Shown in pieces: positions 17,836 through 26,978 of a stretch of 64,000 nt of DNA. How positions within the stretch are numbered: position 1 is the first letter of the stretch; the number at the start of each line of letters is the position of its first letter. The notes under the pieces are model-generated. The model was not told the DNA's origin. It was given only the letters and a program-made list of their open reading frames with translations, and did not search any database. The position numbers were made by a program, and so were the translations under genes. The stretch covers positions 930,001 to 994,000 of the forward strand of contig NZ_CP017248.1 in the NCBI RefSeq assembly GCF_001735805.1, read 5' to 3'. Source of the DNA: Streptomyces fodineus (GTDB taxonomy: Bacteria; Actinomycetota; Actinomycetes; Streptomycetales; Streptomycetaceae).

Positions 17836-19137
17836 TCACGCCTCGTCGCGTGCCATCGCCAGCAGTCGGTCCAGGACTCGCGGGGCGCCGGATCGCAGGC
17901 CGTCGTGTTCGAACTCGTTCGTGACCCAGGTGCGCAGGCCGTGGATCGCGTGGGCGGTCGCCAGGGAGTGCGCGGTGTCGACGTACATGTCGTCGTGGTA
18001 GACGGCCGCGACGACCGGGACCTCGTTGGCGGCGAGGCGGGCGGGGTCGTACAGGGGCTGCCAGTCGGTGTGGGCGGCGAGCAGTTCGGCCGTTTCGCGC
18101 AGAGGGCGCAGGGCCGGGTCGGTGTCGAACATCCAGGGGTGGATCGTCTCGCCGGTGAACAGCACCGGGCCGTCGCCCGTGAGGGCCTTCGCCGCGTCGA
18201 ACTGCGGGAACTCGGCGCGGATCCGCTCGGCGGCCCAGGCGGTGGGGCGGGTGTCCTGGCCGTAGATCGACTCGTGGACGAGGGCGTAGAGGGGGTGGCC
18301 TGCGTACGACAGCAGGGACTGGGCCTGTTCCTGGAAGGCGTCGGACAGCTCCAGGCCGAACGGTGTGCGGACGAAGGCGTCCTCCAGGAGGTGGTGCAGC
18401 CGGTGGCTGCCGTCGCCCGTGCCGAGCATCAGGCCGAGGGACTGGAAGGCCTCGACCGTGAACCGGTAGCCGTTGGGGAGGGTCACGTCGTGGGTGAGGA
18501 GGTGGTCTGCGACACGGCGGGCCCGCTCGATGTCCTGGGGGTAGCGGGAGTAGTGCGCGGTGACCTTGCGTTCGATGCGCGGGTAGGCCGCGCGGTAGAC
18601 GTCGTCGGCGTGGGCGTCGAGGGAGGGCAGGCCGCCGGTGATGACGGCGGTGTCCAGGCCCTCGGGGGCGAGGGAGAGGTACGACACCGTGCAGAAGCCG
18701 CCGAAGCTCTGGCCGAGCACGGTCCACGGGGCGCCGCCGGTGACCTGCCGCCGGATGGCCTCGCAGTCCCGGACGATGGCGTCGGCGCGGAACCGGGTGA
18801 GGTAGTCGGCCTGCTCGGCGGGGCCGCCGCGCAGTGGGAGCGTCTGCCGGGTGGCGGGGGTGGAGCTGCCCGTGCCGCGCTGGTCGAGCAGCAGGACGCG
18901 GTAGTCCTTCAGGGCCCGGTCGAGCCAGGCCTGACGTCCGACGAAACGATTCGCCGCGAAGCCGGGGCCGCCCTGGAGATACAGCAGCCACGGCAGCTCC
19001 TGCCCGGCCTTGTCGCTCGCGACCCCCTCGCGGGCGTACAGCTCGATCGTCTCGCCGTCCGGGTCGGCGTGGTCGAGGGGCACGGTGAAGCGGCGGTCGG
19101 TGAGGATGACACCGGGCTGGCGGTAGCTGAGGCTCAA
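17836..19137 (-). CDS. Prolyl-iminopeptidase-like serine peptidase (S33 family alpha/beta hydrolase)
   Basis: This 433-residue alpha/beta hydrolase has the LQGGPG oxyanion-hole motif typical of prolyl aminopeptidases, the LLDQRGTGSS segment, and the nucleophile elbow GQSFGG (Ser144). Acidic and histidine residues near the C-terminus (EFEHDG) probably complete the triad. It is expected to remove N-terminal proline from peptides in the cytoplasm. The TTG at 19137 is chosen because GGGAG lies five bases upstream; the longer TTG start at 19161 lacks a ribosome site. Confidence 0.87.
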   Translation of the reverse strand: MSLSYRQPGVILTDRRFTVPLDHADPDGETIELYAREGVASDKAGQELPWLLYLQGGPGFAANRFVGRQAWLDRALKDYRVLLLDQRGTGSSTPATRQTLPLRGGPAEQADYLTRFRADAIVRDCEAIRRQVTGGAPWTVLGQSFGGFCTVSYLSLAPEGLDTAVITGGLPSLDAHADDVYRAAYPRIERKVTAHYSRYPQDIERARRVADHLLTHDVTLPNGYRFTVEAFQSLGLMLGTGDGSHRLHHLLEDAFVRTPFGLELSDAFQEQAQSLLSYAGHPLYALVHESIYGQDTRPTAWAAERIRAEFPQFDAAKALTGDGPVLFTGETIHPWMFDTDPALRPLRETAELLAAHTDWQPLYDPARLAANEVPVVAAVYHDDMYVDTAHSLATAHAIHGLRTWVTNEFEHDGLRSGAPRVLDRLLAMARDEA

Positions 19138-19235
19138 CGGGGCTCCCGGGACGGACGGCAAGGACGGGTCTCAGTTCAGCACATGACCGGGTGCGCGCCG
19201 AGCCCCGGGATCATGGTTTGTTACTGAACTTCCGG

Positions 19236-19363
19236 TCAGCGGGCGGCGAGGCTGGAGCGCCGCACCACCAGCTCCGGCTGGAGCACCACCCGGCGGTGCT
19301 CGTGCGTCCGCCCGCCCTCGCCCTGCTCGGTCTCCTCCCGGAGCAGCTCGACGGCACGGTCCT
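19236..19363 (-). pseudogene. C-terminal remnant of a LacI-family transcriptional regulator
   Basis: About 42 codons remain, reading AVELLREETEQ, then RRVVLQPELVVRRSS, which is the standard C-terminal end of LacI/GalR sugar-responsive regulators. The DNA-binding and sugar-binding domains are gone. The homology stops abruptly near 19364, where a rhamnulokinase fragment on the other strand begins. This is therefore a deletion joint. Confidence 0.65.
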
Positions 19364-19365
19364 GC

Positions 19366-19930
19366 GCACATCATGGGGCTGTGGCTGCTCCAGGAGTGCC
19401 AACGGGCCTGGGGCGAGCCCGGCTTGGGCACACTGGTGCGCGAGGCGGGCACCGTGACGGCGCTGCGCTCGGTGGCGGACGCCGGGGATGAGGGTTTCTG
19501 GCCTCGGGGCGGATACCGGAGCGGATCGCCGCTGCTTCCCGGGCCTCCGGGCAGCCGGTGCCGGAGACCCGCGGGGAGGTCACCCGGTGCGTCCTGGACC
19601 GTCGGCCCTCACCTACCAGCGGGCCGTGGCAACGGCGCGGCGGCTCGCCGATCATCCGGTGGACGTGGTGTACATCGTAGGCGGCGGCACCCGCAACGCG
19701 CTGCTGTGCCGGCTGACCGCCGGCGCCTGCGGGCTGCCCATGGTGGCCGGCGCGACGGAGGCCGCCGCCCTCGGCAATGTGCTGGTCCAGGCCCGCGCCC
19801 AGGGCCTGGTGGGCGACCTCGCCGCGATGCGCCGGCTGCTCACCCGTACCCAGCCGCTGATCCGGTACACGCCCCGGGGTGACGGCGCCCGCCGGAGGGA
19901 GGCCGAGGCGCGGCTCGCCACGCGCCGAGC
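19366..19930 (+). pseudogene. rhaB: Truncated, frameshifted rhamnulokinase (FGGY family)
   Basis: The C-terminal third of an L-rhamnulose kinase is readable in pieces. IMGLWLLQECQRAWGEPGLG lies in one frame from 19366, and IPERIAAASRASGQPVPETR in a second frame around 19530. ALTYQRAVATARRLADHPVD and VDVVYIVGGGTRNALLCRL lie in a third frame to about 19930. The N-terminal ATP-binding half is missing and at least two frameshifts are present. Intact enzymes are about 480 residues and phosphorylate rhamnulose. The intact lutABC operon begins 70 bases downstream, as if it had once followed rhamnose genes. Confidence 0.8.
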
Positions 19931-20000
19931 GGCCCTCTCCCCTAGGCGGTGTCCGCCTACTACCCTGCACTCGTCCGATGATCGATCCCGAGGAGCCGCG

Positions 20001-20756
20001 ATGCGTGTCGCCCTGTTCCTGACCTGTGTCAACGACACGCTCTATCCGGACACCGGCCGTGCCGTGGTGAAACTGCTGACCAGACTGGGTGTCGACGTCG
20101 ACTTCCCGATGGGCCAGAGCTGCTGCGGGCAGGCGCACTACAACACCGGCTACCGGCACGAGGCCGAGCCGCTGGCCCGGCACTTCTCCGATGTCTTCGG
20201 AGGCTACGAGGCGATCGTGACCCCGTCCGGGTCCTGCGGGGCGATGGTGCGGGAACTGTATCCGCGGATGGGCGAGCGGGCGCGTGCCGAGGGGCGCGGG
20301 GAGTCGCTGGCGCGGACGCTGGCGCCGGTGGTGCCGAAGACGTACGAGCTGACCGAGTTCCTGGTGGACGTGCTCGGCGTGACGGACGTCGGCGCCTACT
20401 ACCCGCACAAGGTCACCTACCACCCGACCTGTCACGGCCTGCGCTCCCTCGGGCTCGGCGACCGGCCGCGCCGGCTGCTCCAGGCAGTCAAGGGCCTGGA
20501 ACTGGCCGAGCTGCCGGGTGCCGAGGAGTGCTGTGGGTTCGGCGGCACGTTCGCGCTGAAGAACGCCGAGGTGTCGGCGGCGATGGGCGCGGACAAGGTG
20601 CGCAGCGCCGAGTCGACCGGCGCGTCCGTGCTGTGCGCGGCCGACAACTCGTGTCTGATGCACCTCGGCGGCACGATGAGCCGGCTGGGGACCGCCATGC
20701 GGCCGGTGCACATCGCGGAGATCCTGGCGAGCACGGAGGAGGAACCGGCGGCATGA
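20001..20756 (+). CDS. lutA: L-lactate utilisation protein LutA, iron-sulfur (CCG-motif) subunit
   Basis: This 251-residue protein has two cysteine-rich CCG domains: SCCGQAHYNTGY with a later GSCGAMV, and ECCGFGGTF with a later CLMHLGG. These bind iron-sulfur clusters in LutA, GlpC and heterodisulfide-reductase type proteins. With LutB and LutC it oxidises L-lactate to pyruvate and passes electrons to the membrane pool. The ATG at 20001 follows GAGGAG. Its stop overlaps the lutB start by four bases, so translation is probably coupled. The upstream region is the rhaB remnant, so the promoter may be new. Confidence 0.93.
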   Translation: MRVALFLTCVNDTLYPDTGRAVVKLLTRLGVDVDFPMGQSCCGQAHYNTGYRHEAEPLARHFSDVFGGYEAIVTPSGSCGAMVRELYPRMGERARAEGRGESLARTLAPVVPKTYELTEFLVDVLGVTDVGAYYPHKVTYHPTCHGLRSLGLGDRPRRLLQAVKGLELAELPGAEECCGFGGTFALKNAEVSAAMGADKVRSAESTGASVLCAADNSCLMHLGGTMSRLGTAMRPVHIAEILASTEEEPAA

Positions 20757-22240
20757 GCGGAACGTTCGTCGGCATGCCGGCCTTTCCGAAGGCCGCGCAC
20801 GATGCCGTTCACAATCCGGTCCTGCGGGGCAATCTGCGGCACGCGACCCACACCATCCGCGCCAAACGGGCCCGCGCGGTCGCCGAGTTGGCGGACTGGG
20901 CGGCGCTGCGCGAGGCGGGCCGCCGGATCAAGGACCACACGCTGCGCCATCTCGACCGCTATCTGGTGCAGTTGGAGGAGTCGGTCACGGCGGCGGGCGG
21001 TACGGTCCACTGGGCAGCGGATGCGGACGAGGCCAACCGGATCGTCACCCGCCTCGTCAAGGAGACCGGTGAGTCGGAGGTCGTCAAGGTCAAGTCGATG
21101 GCGACGCAGGAGATCGGGCTCAACGAAGCCCTTCTCGACGAGGGTATCCGCGCCTACGAGACCGATCTCGCCGAGCTGATCGTGCAGTTGGGCAAGGACC
21201 GCCCCTCGCACATCCTGGTGCCGGCCATCCATCGCAACCGGGGTGAGATCCGGGACATCTTCCGCTCGGAGATGGGCGGGTGGGGCCGTCCGGCTCCCGA
21301 GGGGCTGACCGACACGCCCGCCGAACTCGCCGAGGCGGCGCGGCTGCACCTGCGCGAGAAGTTCCTGCGGGCCAAGGTCGGCATCTCCGGCGCCAACTTC
21401 ATGGTGGCCGAGACCGGCACGCTGGTGGTCGTGGAGTCCGAGGGCAACGGCCGGATGTGCCTGACCCTGCCGGAGACGCTGATCTCGGTCGTGGGCATCG
21501 AGAAGGTGGTGCCGACCTGGCGGGACCTGGAGGTGTTCCTGCAGACACTCCCCCGCTCCTCCACCGCCGAGCGCATGAACCCGTACACCAGCATGTGGAC
21601 CGGCACGACGGACTCCGAAACGGCTGACGGGCCCCGGGCCTTCCATCTGGTGCTGCTCGACAACGGCCGCACCGACACCCTCGCCGACCAGGTCGGCCGT
21701 CAGGCCCTGCGCTGCATCCGCTGCTCGGCCTGCCTCAACGTCTGTCCCGTCTACGAGCGGGCCGGCGGGCACGCCTACGGCTCGGTGTACCCGGGCCCGA
21801 TCGGCGCCATCCTCAGCCCCCAGCTCCGGGGCACGGCGAGTGAGATCGACGCCTCCCTGCCGTACGCGTCGAGTCTGTGCGGGGCCTGCTACGAGGTGTG
21901 TCCGGTAGCCATCGACATCCCCGAGGTGCTGGTGCACCTGCGGGAGCGGGTCGTCCAGGGCGGTCCGGCGGTGCGGCAGGGCAACAGGGTGGTGCTGAAG
22001 CCGGCCAAGGGGCACGCGGCCGAGCGGGCGGCCATGCGCGCTGCGCGCTGGGCGTTCGCCCATCCCGGCGCCCTGCGCACCGGCCAGCGGCTCGCCTCCC
22101 GCACCCGCCGGCTGCACCCCCGTACCCTGCCGGGCCCGGGCCGGGCGTGGAGCGGCACCCGGGATCTGCCGGCCGTACCGCCGGAGCCGTTCCGGGACTG
22201 GTGGCAGCGCAGCCGGGGCGGAAAGGACGGTGTCAAGTGA
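20753..22240 (+). CDS. lutB: L-lactate utilisation protein LutB, iron-sulfur protein
   Basis: This 495-residue protein has a long N-terminal LutB/LUD domain (FMVAETGTLVVVESEGNGR is typical). A ferredoxin-like pair of 4Fe-4S motifs follows, CIRCSACLNVCPV near residue 323 and CGACYEVCPV near residue 382. It is the central electron-transfer subunit of the lactate dehydrogenase complex. The start overlaps the lutA stop (ATGA). The C-terminal arginine- and proline-rich tail is usual in Streptomyces. The stop overlaps the GTG start of lutC. Confidence 0.95.
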   Translation: MSGTFVGMPAFPKAAHDAVHNPVLRGNLRHATHTIRAKRARAVAELADWAALREAGRRIKDHTLRHLDRYLVQLEESVTAAGGTVHWAADADEANRIVTRLVKETGESEVVKVKSMATQEIGLNEALLDEGIRAYETDLAELIVQLGKDRPSHILVPAIHRNRGEIRDIFRSEMGGWGRPAPEGLTDTPAELAEAARLHLREKFLRAKVGISGANFMVAETGTLVVVESEGNGRMCLTLPETLISVVGIEKVVPTWRDLEVFLQTLPRSSTAERMNPYTSMWTGTTDSETADGPRAFHLVLLDNGRTDTLADQVGRQALRCIRCSACLNVCPVYERAGGHAYGSVYPGPIGAILSPQLRGTASEIDASLPYASSLCGACYEVCPVAIDIPEVLVHLRERVVQGGPAVRQGNRVVLKPAKGHAAERAAMRAARWAFAHPGALRTGQRLASRTRRLHPRTLPGPGRAWSGTRDLPAVPPEPFRDWWQRSRGGKDGVK

Positions 22241-22878
22241 GCAGCAGGGACAGGGTGCTGGGCCGGGTGCGGCGGGCGCTCGCCGATGTGACACCGGACG
22301 AGAGGCCGTACGAGGAGGCCGTGGGCCGGGACTATCTGCGCGAGCACGGGCGGCGTACGACCGGGCAGACGGTGGAGTTGCTGGCGGAGAACCTGGCGGA
22401 CTACCGGGCGATCGTGCACCGCAGCGACGCCGAGGAGATGCCGCTCCTCGTCATGCGGCTGCTGGCCGAGCACGGCTCGCAGGAGGTGCTGGTGCCGCCC
22501 GGACTGCCGCCGGAGTGGATGTCGGCCGCGGACCCGGTGCGGATCCACGACCGGGCGGCGAGCACGCCGCAGCGGCTGGACCAGGTGGACAGCGTGGTGA
22601 CCGGGTGTGCCGTGGCGATCGCCGAGACCGGCACCATCGTGCTGGACGGCTCCCCGGACCAGGGCCGACGCCGTATCTCGCTCATCCCGGACCACCACAT
22701 CTGTGTCGTGCGGATCCCGGACCAGGTCGTCTCCTCGGTCCCGCAGGCCCTCGAACGGCTCGTTCCCGACCGCCCGTTGACCTGGATCTCCGGCCCTTCG
22801 GCCACGAGCGACATCGAGCTGGACCGGGTGGAGGGCGTGCACGGTCCGCGCAAGCTGGAAGTGATCCTGCTCAGCTGA
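22237..22878 (+). CDS. lutC: L-lactate utilisation protein LutC (LUD domain)
   Basis: This 213-residue LUD-domain protein has the family motifs VTGCAVAIAETGTIVLDGSPDQGRR (around residues 121-145) and SLIPDHHICVV. It ends in SGPSATSDIELDRVEGVHGP, the conserved LUD C-terminal signature. It is the third subunit of the LutABC lactate-oxidising complex. Translation begins at GTG 22237, overlapping the lutB stop. No GntR/LutR-type regulator is adjacent, so local control is not visible. Confidence 0.94.
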   Translation: MSSRDRVLGRVRRALADVTPDERPYEEAVGRDYLREHGRRTTGQTVELLAENLADYRAIVHRSDAEEMPLLVMRLLAEHGSQEVLVPPGLPPEWMSAADPVRIHDRAASTPQRLDQVDSVVTGCAVAIAETGTIVLDGSPDQGRRRISLIPDHHICVVRIPDQVVSSVPQALERLVPDRPLTWISGPSATSDIELDRVEGVHGPRKLEVILLS

Positions 22879-22947
22879 CGGACCGTTGTGTACGCCGCTG
22901 CCACGAGCGCCCCCGCCCGCCTCCGCGGGTCCGCCACCGGTCGTCGG

Positions 22948-24003
22948 TCACCCCTTCGGTGCGCTGGTGTTGCGGCTGAGGAAGCTGAAGGCGGCCGGGT
23001 ACAGCCGTGTCCAGGTGTTGTAGTTGTGGCCGCCCGTGGGCAGCACCAGGGTCTGGGTCCGGACGCCGGTGCCGGCCGCGGCCCGCGTGAACTGCTCGAT
23101 GTAGTGCGGCGGGCTCAGGCGGTCCTCGGCGGACGTGGCCAGGAACAGTCCGACCGAGGCCTTGGTGTGCCGCACCATGTACGTGGGGCTGGTCCGCTCG
23201 CGCACCTGGGGGTCGCCGATGACGCCCTCGTCTCCGGTGAGCGGATCGGGATCCAGCGCGGCACCGGCCGCGAAGACCTTCGGATAGGCCAGCGGGAGCC
23301 GGGCCGCGCAGAAGCCTCCGGTGGAGAAGCCCATCAAGCCCCAGCCCTTGGCCCCGGGCACGGTACGGAACTTGTGGCTGAGCAGGTCCGGTACGTCGAC
23401 CGCCATCCAGGTGGCCACTTTCCGGCCGGGTTGGTCGGTGCAGTCGGTGTCGATACCGCCCGGGTCGACCACGGGCATGGCCAGGATGAAGGGGTGGCTG
23501 GTGCGCGCGGCCACGAGCCGCTCGAAGGCCTCGGGCATGCCGCCGTGCTCCAGCCAGGAAGCCGGTCCGCCGGGTACGCCGTGCAGGAGCAGCACGACCG
23601 GGAAGCGGGTGTGTCGGTACCGGGGCTGGTTGTACTCCGGCGGTGTCCAGACGATGACCTGTCCGGACAGGGCCGAATGCCGGCCGCGGAAGTACGATTC
23701 CAGCAGCCCGGTGTCCGTGTGGGTGAACTTGGCGCGGTCCGCCGGGGGTCCGGGCATGGCGACGGCCCCGCTGTTGCGGCCCAGCAGGTCGTCCCAGGAG
23801 GCGTAGAGACCGTAGTCGTTGTTGATCCAGGTCGCGACCACCGATATCGCGGTGAGCTGGCACAGGCCGATCATCAGGAACCGCAGCAGCCAGCGCACCG
23901 GCCGTGGCCCCCTGACGACCGACCACAGCACCATGGTCCCGACCACGCAGACTGCCGTGGCTGCGATCAGCACGACGAAGAACGCTGTTCCCGTCAAGCT
24001 CAA
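22948..24003 (-). CDS. Membrane-anchored esterase (alpha/beta hydrolase, esterase D/antigen 85-like fold)
   Basis: This 351-residue protein has two N-terminal hydrophobic segments (residues about 5-27 and 38-58). A putative-esterase domain (PF00756) follows, with LLLHGVPGG near residue 140, the nucleophile elbow GFSTGG (Ser227) and a C-terminal GGHNYNTW histidine. It probably faces the outside of the cell. The TTG at 24003 has GGAGG at a good distance. Its substrate is unknown; relatives act on acyl esters or mycolate-like lipids. It is convergent with lutC. Confidence 0.87.
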   Translation of the reverse strand: MSLTGTAFFVVLIAATAVCVVGTMVLWSVVRGPRPVRWLLRFLMIGLCQLTAISVVATWINNDYGLYASWDDLLGRNSGAVAMPGPPADRAKFTHTDTGLLESYFRGRHSALSGQVIVWTPPEYNQPRYRHTRFPVVLLLHGVPGGPASWLEHGGMPEAFERLVAARTSHPFILAMPVVDPGGIDTDCTDQPGRKVATWMAVDVPDLLSHKFRTVPGAKGWGLMGFSTGGFCAARLPLAYPKVFAAGAALDPDPLTGDEGVIGDPQVRERTSPTYMVRHTKASVGLFLATSAEDRLSPPHYIEQFTRAAAGTGVRTQTLVLPTGGHNYNTWTRLYPAAFSFLSRNTSAPKG

Positions 24004-24152
24004 GGGTCAACCTCCGGCACGTCCATGATGAGTGATGATGTCCGGTTGCCACGGAATCACAGTCAGACGCGTTGATCCAAGCCGGTTCCGGCCATGATCC
24101 TCGTCTCACTCGTCGCCGAGCGTGCTCCGACCGGTCCCGCTAGCGTGAGGAC

Positions 24153-25307
24153 ATGATCCGGTTCGAGCAGGTCACCAAGCGGTATCCGGACGGTACGACG
24201 GCCGTGGACGACCTCTCCTTCGAGGTGGCCGAGGGCGAGCTGGTCACGCTCGTCGGCCCGTCGGGCTGCGGCAAGACGACGACCATGATGATGGTCAACC
24301 GGCTGATCGAGCCGACCTCCGGCCGGATCTTCGTCGACGGCGAGGACGTCGCCGGCGTCGACCCGGTGCGGCTGCGCCGCCGTATCGGGTACGTCATCCA
24401 GCAGGTGGGCCTCTTCCCGCACCGTACCGTCCTGGACAACACCGCGACCGTGCCCGCGCTGCTCGGCTGGAAGCGGGCGAAGGCGCGGGCGCGGGCGGCC
24501 GAGCTGCTGGATCTGGTGGGCCTGGACCCGAAGACGTACGGGCCGCGCTATCCGGAGCAGCTGTCCGGTGGGCAACGGCAGCGGGTCGGGGTGGCGCGGG
24601 CGCTCGCGGCGGATCCGCCGGTGCTGCTGATGGACGAGCCGTTCGGCGCGGTCGACCCGGTGGTGCGCGAGCAGTTGCAGGACGAGTTCCTGCGGATGCA
24701 GGCCGCCGTGCGCAAGACGGTGCTGCTGGTCACCCATGACATCGAGGAGGCCGTGCGGCTCGGCGACCGCATCGCCGTCTACGGACAGGGCCGGATCGAG
24801 CAGTTCGACACGCCGGGCGCGGTGCTGGGGGCGCCCGCGACCTCGTACGTCGCCGGTTTCGTGGGCGCCGACCGGGGGCTGAAGCGGCTGTCGGTCACCG
24901 CGATCGAGCCGGACGACCTGGAACAGCCGCCCGTGGCCCGGCTGGACGAACCCGCCGCGCACGCCGTCGGGCGACTGCGGGCCCAGGGGGCGCGGTGGGC
25001 CGTCGTCCTCGACGCGCACGGCGATCTGCACGGCTGGGTCGGCATCGAGGAGCTGGCACGCGGCGGCACGGTCGGGGACCGCACCCGCCGGATGACCGCC
25101 TGGCTGCCGGTGGGCGCGCCGCTGAAGCAGGCGTTCGGGGTGATGCTCCAGTACGACGCCGGGTGGGTCGCCGTGCTGGACGGCGCGCACTTCCTCGGTG
25201 TGCTCACCCCGGCGAAGCTGCACGAGGCGCTGCGCCGCTCGGTGGACGCGGACGCGCGGGGCGTGGCGCGCGGGCAGGTCCCGTTCGACTCGGTGGCGGA
25301 CGCCTGA
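24153..25307 (+). CDS. Glycine betaine/carnitine/choline-type ABC transporter ATP-binding protein
   Basis: This 384-residue ATPase has Walker A (GPSGCGKTT), Q-loop (VIQQVGLFPH), ABC signature (LSGGQRQRVG), Walker B (VLLMDEPFG) and H-loop (LLVTHD). The IEEAVRLGDRIAVYGQGRIEQFDTP stretch is typical of OpuCA/ProV. The C-terminal half (about residues 265-365) retains a CBS-like regulatory pair that senses ionic strength in this family. It is expected to energise uptake of osmoprotectants. Unusually, the permease and binding-protein genes lie on the opposite strand, and their last stop is only six bases beyond this stop. Confidence 0.92.
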   Translation: MIRFEQVTKRYPDGTTAVDDLSFEVAEGELVTLVGPSGCGKTTTMMMVNRLIEPTSGRIFVDGEDVAGVDPVRLRRRIGYVIQQVGLFPHRTVLDNTATVPALLGWKRAKARARAAELLDLVGLDPKTYGPRYPEQLSGGQRQRVGVARALAADPPVLLMDEPFGAVDPVVREQLQDEFLRMQAAVRKTVLLVTHDIEEAVRLGDRIAVYGQGRIEQFDTPGAVLGAPATSYVAGFVGADRGLKRLSVTAIEPDDLEQPPVARLDEPAAHAVGRLRAQGARWAVVLDAHGDLHGWVGIEELARGGTVGDRTRRMTAWLPVGAPLKQAFGVMLQYDAGWVAVLDGAHFLGVLTPAKLHEALRRSVDADARGVARGQVPFDSVADA

Positions 25308-25313
25308 GCCCGG

Positions 25314-26249
25314 TCACTTCCGCAAGCCCTTGTCCTTCAGATAAGCGCGGGCCACGTCGGCGGGCAGCCGGCGCCAGCTGTCCACCTGCTGGTTCAGCCG
25401 GCTCAGGTCCTGGGTGGTGAGGACGTCGTTGAGCCTGCCCAGCGCCTTCGCCACGCCCTCGCTGCCCGCGCGGGAGCGGTTGACGACCGGGACCACGTAG
25501 TCGGCGTTCTGCAGGTGCTTGTCGTCGGTGAGCAGGACCAGGCCGAAGGAGTCGAGGGTGGCGTCCGTGGTGGTGGTCAGCACCATCTGGTCCCGGCCCT
25601 CCTGCACCGCCCGTTTGGCCTGGGTGGTGCCGACGCCCTTGGGGTCGACCCCGGTGATGTCGATGCCGTACACCTTCCTCAACCCCGGTTCGCAGTAGGG
25701 CCGTTGCACACACTCGTCGCCCGCCGCGATCCGCACCTTCAGCCTCGCGGCGCCCACATCGCTCAGAGTCCTCAGGCCGTGCCGGCGGGCGTAGGCGGCG
25801 GTCACCGCGAAGGCGTTCTGGTCGAGGGCCCGGCCGGGCGGCAGGACGGTGAGTCCGCGGGGCGTGGCGAGCGCGCGCAGGGCGCTCATCGTGGCGGCGA
25901 GGTCGGGCGAGCCGACGGGCTTCGCGCCGGCGCCGTGGGTCTTGGCGTTCAGCCAGTCGGCGAACGTGGCCGCGTACTCGGGCACGACGTCGATCTGGCC
26001 GGACTCCAGCGCCGGTTCGTACAGCTCCCGGTTGGCGACCGTGAGGATCGAGGTCTTGTAGCCGGCCGGGTTCAGCAGTTGGGCGTACATCTGGGCGAGC
26101 AGGTCGCTCTCGGTGAAGCCGGCCGAGCCGATGGTCAGGTGGTGGCTGTCGCCCGGCGGTGCGGTGACCTGGCCGCGGCTCTCCAGGGACGGCCCGGTGG
26201 AACAGGCGGTGAGGGCGAGCAACGCAAGCGTCTGGAGGGCTCGTCTCAT
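25314..26249 (-). CDS. Substrate-binding lipoprotein of osmoprotectant ABC transporter (OpuC/OsmF-like)
   Basis: This lipoprotein of about 311 residues has a signal MRRALQTLALLALTAC with the lipobox cysteine at residue 16. The OpuAC-type periplasmic-binding domain follows, with IGSAGFTESDLLAQMYAQLL and VVPEYAATFADWL. It should capture glycine betaine, choline or carnitine outside the cell. The start is either ATG 26249 or ATG 26282; the latter overlaps the permease stop as ATGA. I prefer 26249 because the signal peptide then begins immediately. Confidence 0.9.
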   Translation of the reverse strand: MRRALQTLALLALTACSTGPSLESRGQVTAPPGDSHHLTIGSAGFTESDLLAQMYAQLLNPAGYKTSILTVANRELYEPALESGQIDVVPEYAATFADWLNAKTHGAGAKPVGSPDLAATMSALRALATPRGLTVLPPGRALDQNAFAVTAAYARRHGLRTLSDVGAARLKVRIAAGDECVQRPYCEPGLRKVYGIDITGVDPKGVGTTQAKRAVQEGRDQMVLTTTTDATLDSFGLVLLTDDKHLQNADYVVPVVNRSRAGSEGVAKALGRLNDVLTTQDLSRLNQQVDSWRRLPADVARAYLKDKGLRK

Positions 26250-26278
26250 CGGCCGCCCGGCTCCCGTACCGGCGCCGG

Positions 26279-26950
26279 TCATCGGCCGCCCCGTACCCAC
26301 CCCGGCGCCATCCGCTCGGCGATCTCGAAGACGCCCTCGACGACGAGCGCGAACACGGCGACGAGCAGGGCGCCCGCGACCACCTGCGGCGTACTGGCCA
26401 GGTTGAAACCGGCGGTGATGATCCGGCCGAGGCCGCCGCCGCCCGCGAGCGCGGCGATGGTGGCGGTGGCGACGAGCTGGACGGCGGCGATCCGCACCCC
26501 GTTCAGGACCATCGGCAGCGCGAGGGGCAGCTCCACTCGCAGCAGCATCTGCCGCCCGGTCATCCCCATGCCCCGGGCCGCCTGGACCACGCCGCGGTCG
26601 ACCTCCCGCATGCCGACGTAGGCGTTGGTGAGCAGCGGCGGTACGGCGAACAGCACCAGGGCCACCACCGTGGGCCCCTCGCCCCACCTGCCGACCGGCG
26701 TCAGGAGCAGCAGGACCAGGACGGCGAAGGTGGGTACGGCCCGGCCGACGTTGGAGATGTTGACGGCGAGCGCGCCGCCCTTGCCGAGGTGGCCGAGGAC
26801 CAGCGCGACGGGCAACGCGATCAGGCAGCTGAGGAACAGGCAGACGACGGTGAGCACCAGGTGCTGCAGCAGCCGGTGCCGGACGCCGTCGTCGCCCGAC
26901 CAGTGCGCGGGGTCGGTGAGCCAGTGCCAGGTCGCGGCGAGCGTGCTCAT
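26279..26950 (-). CDS. Osmoprotectant ABC transporter permease (OpuCB-like)
   Basis: This 223-residue permease has five or six membrane segments. The inner-membrane coupling signature is AARGMGMTGRQMLLRVELPLALPMVLNG, near residues 124-151. It pairs with the second permease gene immediately upstream to form the membrane channel. The short N-terminal WLTDPAHWSGDDGV before the first membrane helix is typical of OpuC-type permeases. Confidence 0.9.
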   Translation of the reverse strand: MSTLAATWHWLTDPAHWSGDDGVRHRLLQHLVLTVVCLFLSCLIALPVALVLGHLGKGGALAVNISNVGRAVPTFAVLVLLLLTPVGRWGEGPTVVALVLFAVPPLLTNAYVGMREVDRGVVQAARGMGMTGRQMLLRVELPLALPMVLNGVRIAAVQLVATATIAALAGGGGLGRIITAGFNLASTPQVVAGALLVAVFALVVEGVFEIAERMAPGWVRGGR

Positions 26951-26978
26951 GCGCGCCGCGCTTCCGTTCGGGAGGCAC

